Part shown: positions 61,794 through 64,000 of the stretch, piece after piece
Layout: every line of letters begins with the position of its first letter
Numbering within the stretch: position 1 is the first letter of the stretch
Assembly (NCBI RefSeq): GCF_001628715.1
Contig: NZ_CP011120.1
Coordinates: forward strand, 992,001 to 1,056,000
From: Acetobacter oryzifermentans
Lineage (GTDB): Bacteria; Pseudomonadota; Alphaproteobacteria; Acetobacterales; Acetobacteraceae
Reading direction: 5' to 3'
DNA length: 64,000 bases
Notes under the pieces: generated by a model
The model's database searches: none
Seen by the model: only the letters and a program-made list of their open reading frames with translations
What the model was told of the DNA's origin: nothing
Program-made: the position numbers and the translations under genes

Positions 61794-64000
61794 ATGAACG
61801 CAATCACTAAATCGTTCACAGGACGGAAGCGGATTCGCAAAAGTTTCGGGCGGATTCCCGAAATCGCCCCGATGCCGAACCTGATTGACGTGCAGCGTGC
61901 GTCTTACGAGACATTTCTTCAGGCAAATGTATCGCCTGATGCACGTACTCCAACAGGTTTGCAGGAGGTATTCCGTTCCGTTTTCCCCATCAATGATTTT
62001 GCGGGGCGGGGGCGTCTGGAATTCGTCAGTTACGAATTTGAAGAGCCTAAATATGATGTGGAAGAATGCATTCAGCGTGGTCTGACATATGCCGCACCGC
62101 TGAAGGTTATTCTGCGCTTGATCGTGTGGGATGTGGACGAAGATACGGGGTCTCGTTCCATTCGCGATATTAAGGAACAGCCAGTCTATATGGGCGATAT
62201 GCCGCTCATGACAGACAATGGCACCTTTATCGTTAACGGTACGGAGCGTGTTATCGTCAGCCAGATGCACCGTTCACCCGGTGTGTTCTTTGATCATGAT
62301 AAAGGTAAAACGCATTCTTCTGGCAAATATCTGTTTGCTGCGCGTGTTATCCCTTACCGTGGTTCCTGGCTGGACTTCGAGTTTGACGCCAAAGATCTGC
62401 TTTACGTTCGTATCGACCGTAAGCGTAAGCTGCCTGTCACCACGCTGCTGTATGCGCTTGAAGGTGCAGCTTCTGAGGCTGCACGCAAAGCTAAAGCGGC
62501 TGAAGGCGGTGATGTTGACTCTATGGAAATCAAGGGGATGGATGCCAATGAAATCCTCTCCTACTTCTATAATGCTGTCACATTCATAAAAACAGCCAAA
62601 GGCTGGGCCCGCCCGTTTGACGCGGATTCCTTCCGTGGTCTCAAGCTGCTGGCGCCGCTGGTGGATGCAGAAACAGGTGAAGTGGTGGCGGAAGCCGAAA
62701 CCAAGCTGACAGCCCGCATGGTGCGCAAGATCGCGGAAAAAACGCGTGAAGTGCTGGTGGGTGAGATCGATCTGCTTGGCCGTTACATTGCCCATGATAT
62801 CGTCAATATGCAGACTGGCGAAATCTATGGCGAAGCTGGTGAAGAAATCACTGAAGCACGTCTTGCTGCTTTGGAAGAAGCCGGAATTACGGAACTTCCC
62901 TTGCTGGCAATTGACGCAGCTAACGGACCGTGGATCCGTGATACGCTCACAGTAGATAAAAACAGCACGCGTGATGAAGCGCTGATTGATATCTACCGTG
63001 TAATGCGCCCCGGTGAGCCGCCAACGGCTGAAACAGCCGAAGCCATGCTGAATGGCTTGTTCTTTGATCCCGACCGTTATGATCTTTCCGCTGTTGGCCG
63101 CGTGAAGATGAACATGCGTCTGGATATGGACGTGCCAGACACAGTGCGTGTGCTGCGTAAAGAAGATATTCTGCGCACCATTAAAACACTGTGCGACCTG
63201 AAAGACGGTCGCGGTCAGATTGACGATATTGATAACCTTGGTAACCGCCGCGTGCGCTCGGTTGGTGAACTGATGGAAAATCAGTACCGCATTGGTCTGT
63301 TGCGGATGGAGCGCGCTATCCGTGAGCGTATGGGTTCTGTGGATATTGATACGGTCATGCCGCATGATCTGATCAACGCCAAACCTGCTGCTGCTGCTGT
63401 GCGTGAGTTCTTTGGTTCTTCTCAGCTCAGCCAGTTTATGGATCAAACCAATCCGCTGTCTGAAGTGACGCATAAGCGTCGTCTTTCAGCGCTTGGCCCA
63501 GGTGGTTTGACCCGTGAGCGCGCAGGCTTTGAAGTGCGTGACGTTCACCCAACGCATTATGGTCGTATCTGCCCAATTGAAACGCCGGAAGGCCCGAACA
63601 TTGGTCTGATCAACTCTCTGGCAACCTATGCCAAAGTGAACAAATACGGCTTTATCGAAACACCTTACCGTCTGGTGAAGGACGGCGTGCTACAGGACGG
63701 CTGGAAGTACCTCTCCGCTATGGAAGAGGAAAAGCTGGTTGTTGCGCAGGCCGATGCCAAGGTGAATGATCAGGGTGCGCTTACCAGCGATCTGATTTCT
63801 GTGCGTCGTAACGGTGATTTCCGTCTGGTTCCGCCAACGGAAGTAACGGCGTGTGACGTTTCGCCTAAGCAGCTCGTTTCCGTTGCTGCGGCGCTCATTC
63901 CGTTCCTGGAAAACGATGACGCGAACCGTGCACTGATGGGTTCCAACATGCAGCGTCAGGCTGTGCCGCTGGTGCGTTCCGATGCACCGTTGGTTGGCAC
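61794..64000 (+). CDS. rpoB: DNA-directed RNA polymerase beta subunit, N-terminal part
   Basis: The first 735 or so codons of RpoB are present; the gene runs past the window end. The start ATG 61794 has AGGAG 5 bases upstream. The N-terminal region reads [19 protein letters not shown] and then [19 protein letters not shown]. The beta1 and beta2 lobes, the [21 protein letters not shown] segment and the [14 protein letters not shown] element follow. The rifampicin-site region contains [23 protein letters not shown], with Gln, Asp and His at the usual positions. No frameshift is seen. Confidence 0.98.
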   Translation, partial: MNAITKSFTGRKRIRKSFGRIPEIAPMPNLIDVQRASYETFLQANVSPDARTPTGLQEVFRSVFPINDFAGRGRLEFVSYEFEEPKYDVEECIQRGLTYAAPLKVILRLIVWDVDEDTGSRSIRDIKEQPVYMGDMPLMTDNGTFIVNGTERVIVSQMHRSPGVFFDHDKGKTHSSGKYLFAARVIPYRGSWLDFEFDAKDLLYVRIDRKRKLPVTTLLYALEGAASEAARKAKAAEGGDVDSMEIKGMDANEILSYFYNAVTFIKTAKGWARPFDADSFRGLKLLAPLVDAETGEVVAEAETKLTARMVRKIAEKTREVLVGEIDLLGRYIAHDIVNMQTGEIYGEAGEEITEARLAALEEAGITELPLLAIDAANGPWIRDTLTVDKNSTRDEALIDIYRVMRPGEPPTAETAEAMLNGLFFDPDRYDLSAVGRVKMNMRLDMDVPDTVRVLRKEDILRTIKTLCDLKDGRGQIDDIDNLGNRRVRSVGELMENQYRIGLLRMERAIRERMGSVDIDTVMPHDLINAKPAAAAVREFFGSSQLSQFMDQTNPLSEVTHKRRLSALGPGGLTRERAGFEVRDVHPTHYGRICPIETPEGPNIGLINSLATYAKVNKYGFIETPYRLVKDGVLQDGWKYLSAMEEEKLVVAQADAKVNDQGALTSDLISVRRNGDFRLVPPTEVTACDVSPKQLVSVAAALIPFLENDDANRALMGSNMQRQAVPLVRSDAPLVG

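Noticed and set aside
62274..63473. A 399-codon open frame on the minus strand
   Set aside because: It is antisense to rpoB, whose reading frame and motifs are unambiguous.
1..64000. CRISPR arrays, transposase genes or phage modules
   Set aside because: No regularly spaced repeats, transposase motifs or phage structural genes were seen on either strand.

Overview
The window looks like chromosomal backbone from an acetic acid bacterium (Acetobacteraceae, most likely Acetobacter or a close relative). The support is the alphaproteobacterial gene neighbourhoods (purN-purM divergent from hdaA-ppk-ppx; a collinear ccmC-D-E-F-G-H-I operon; rplK-rplA-rplJ-rplL-rpoB), frequent GTG and TTG starts, and protein sequences of that type. 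The genus is an inference, since no rRNA is present. I saw no insertion sequence, phage gene, tRNA, rRNA or CRISPR array. No stretch longer than about 280 bases lacks a gene.

Layout. 1-1602 (+): end of coaE, dnaQ, and a small secreted protein. 1628-8457 (-): purM, purN, rsmB, rpe, a heparinase II/III-like protein and a GT4 glycosyltransferase. 8569-13371 (+): hdaA, ppk1, ppx. 13542-20746 (+): a tightly overlapping Mla-like lipid-transport operon headed by a large periplasmic sensor, followed by a DUF707-discoidin fusion. 20887-26412: a KirBac-type potassium channel converging on two tandem FUSC-family transporters (-). 26652-27627 (+): a YidB-like protein and a small membrane protein. 27655-32929 (-): the cytochrome c maturation operon without ccmA and ccmB. 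33101-33816 (+): a YciI-like and an EVE-domain protein. 33925-37368: a DUF442 phosphatase-like gene, a putative lipoprotein, an EcsC-like gene, a 58-residue membrane protein and a 2-hydroxyacid dehydrogenase. 37537-40324 (+): aat and three secreted proteins. 40355-43618 (-): a giant AsmA/DUF3971 protein. 43657-47303 (+): glnE and bcp. 47331-49218 (-): a glycine-zipper protein and a KgtP-like MFS carrier. 49454-59065 (+): rmuC, a two-component system and an RND efflux operon. 59170-64000 (+): ribosomal proteins L11, L1, L10 and L7/L12, then rpoB, which runs off the end.

The most unusual part is 13542-19341. Five genes overlap at their stop and start codons. They encode a dCache-GAF-cyclase-like membrane sensor, an MlaE-type permease, an MlaF-type ATPase, an MlaD/MCE protein and a TPR lipoprotein. 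By eye, the cyclase-like domain has lost both metal aspartates and both transition-state residues. The ATPase has lost recognisable Walker A, Q-loop, signature and switch-histidine motifs. This would be a Mla-like envelope system built on two pseudoenzymes with a dedicated sensor. The motif losses are read directly; the joint function is inference.

Other physiology fits an organism under acid, solvent and membrane stress: cytochrome c assembly for periplasmic respiration, paired FUSC exporters, an RND pump beside its own two-component system, polyphosphate turnover, and a large AsmA-like lipid-transfer candidate.
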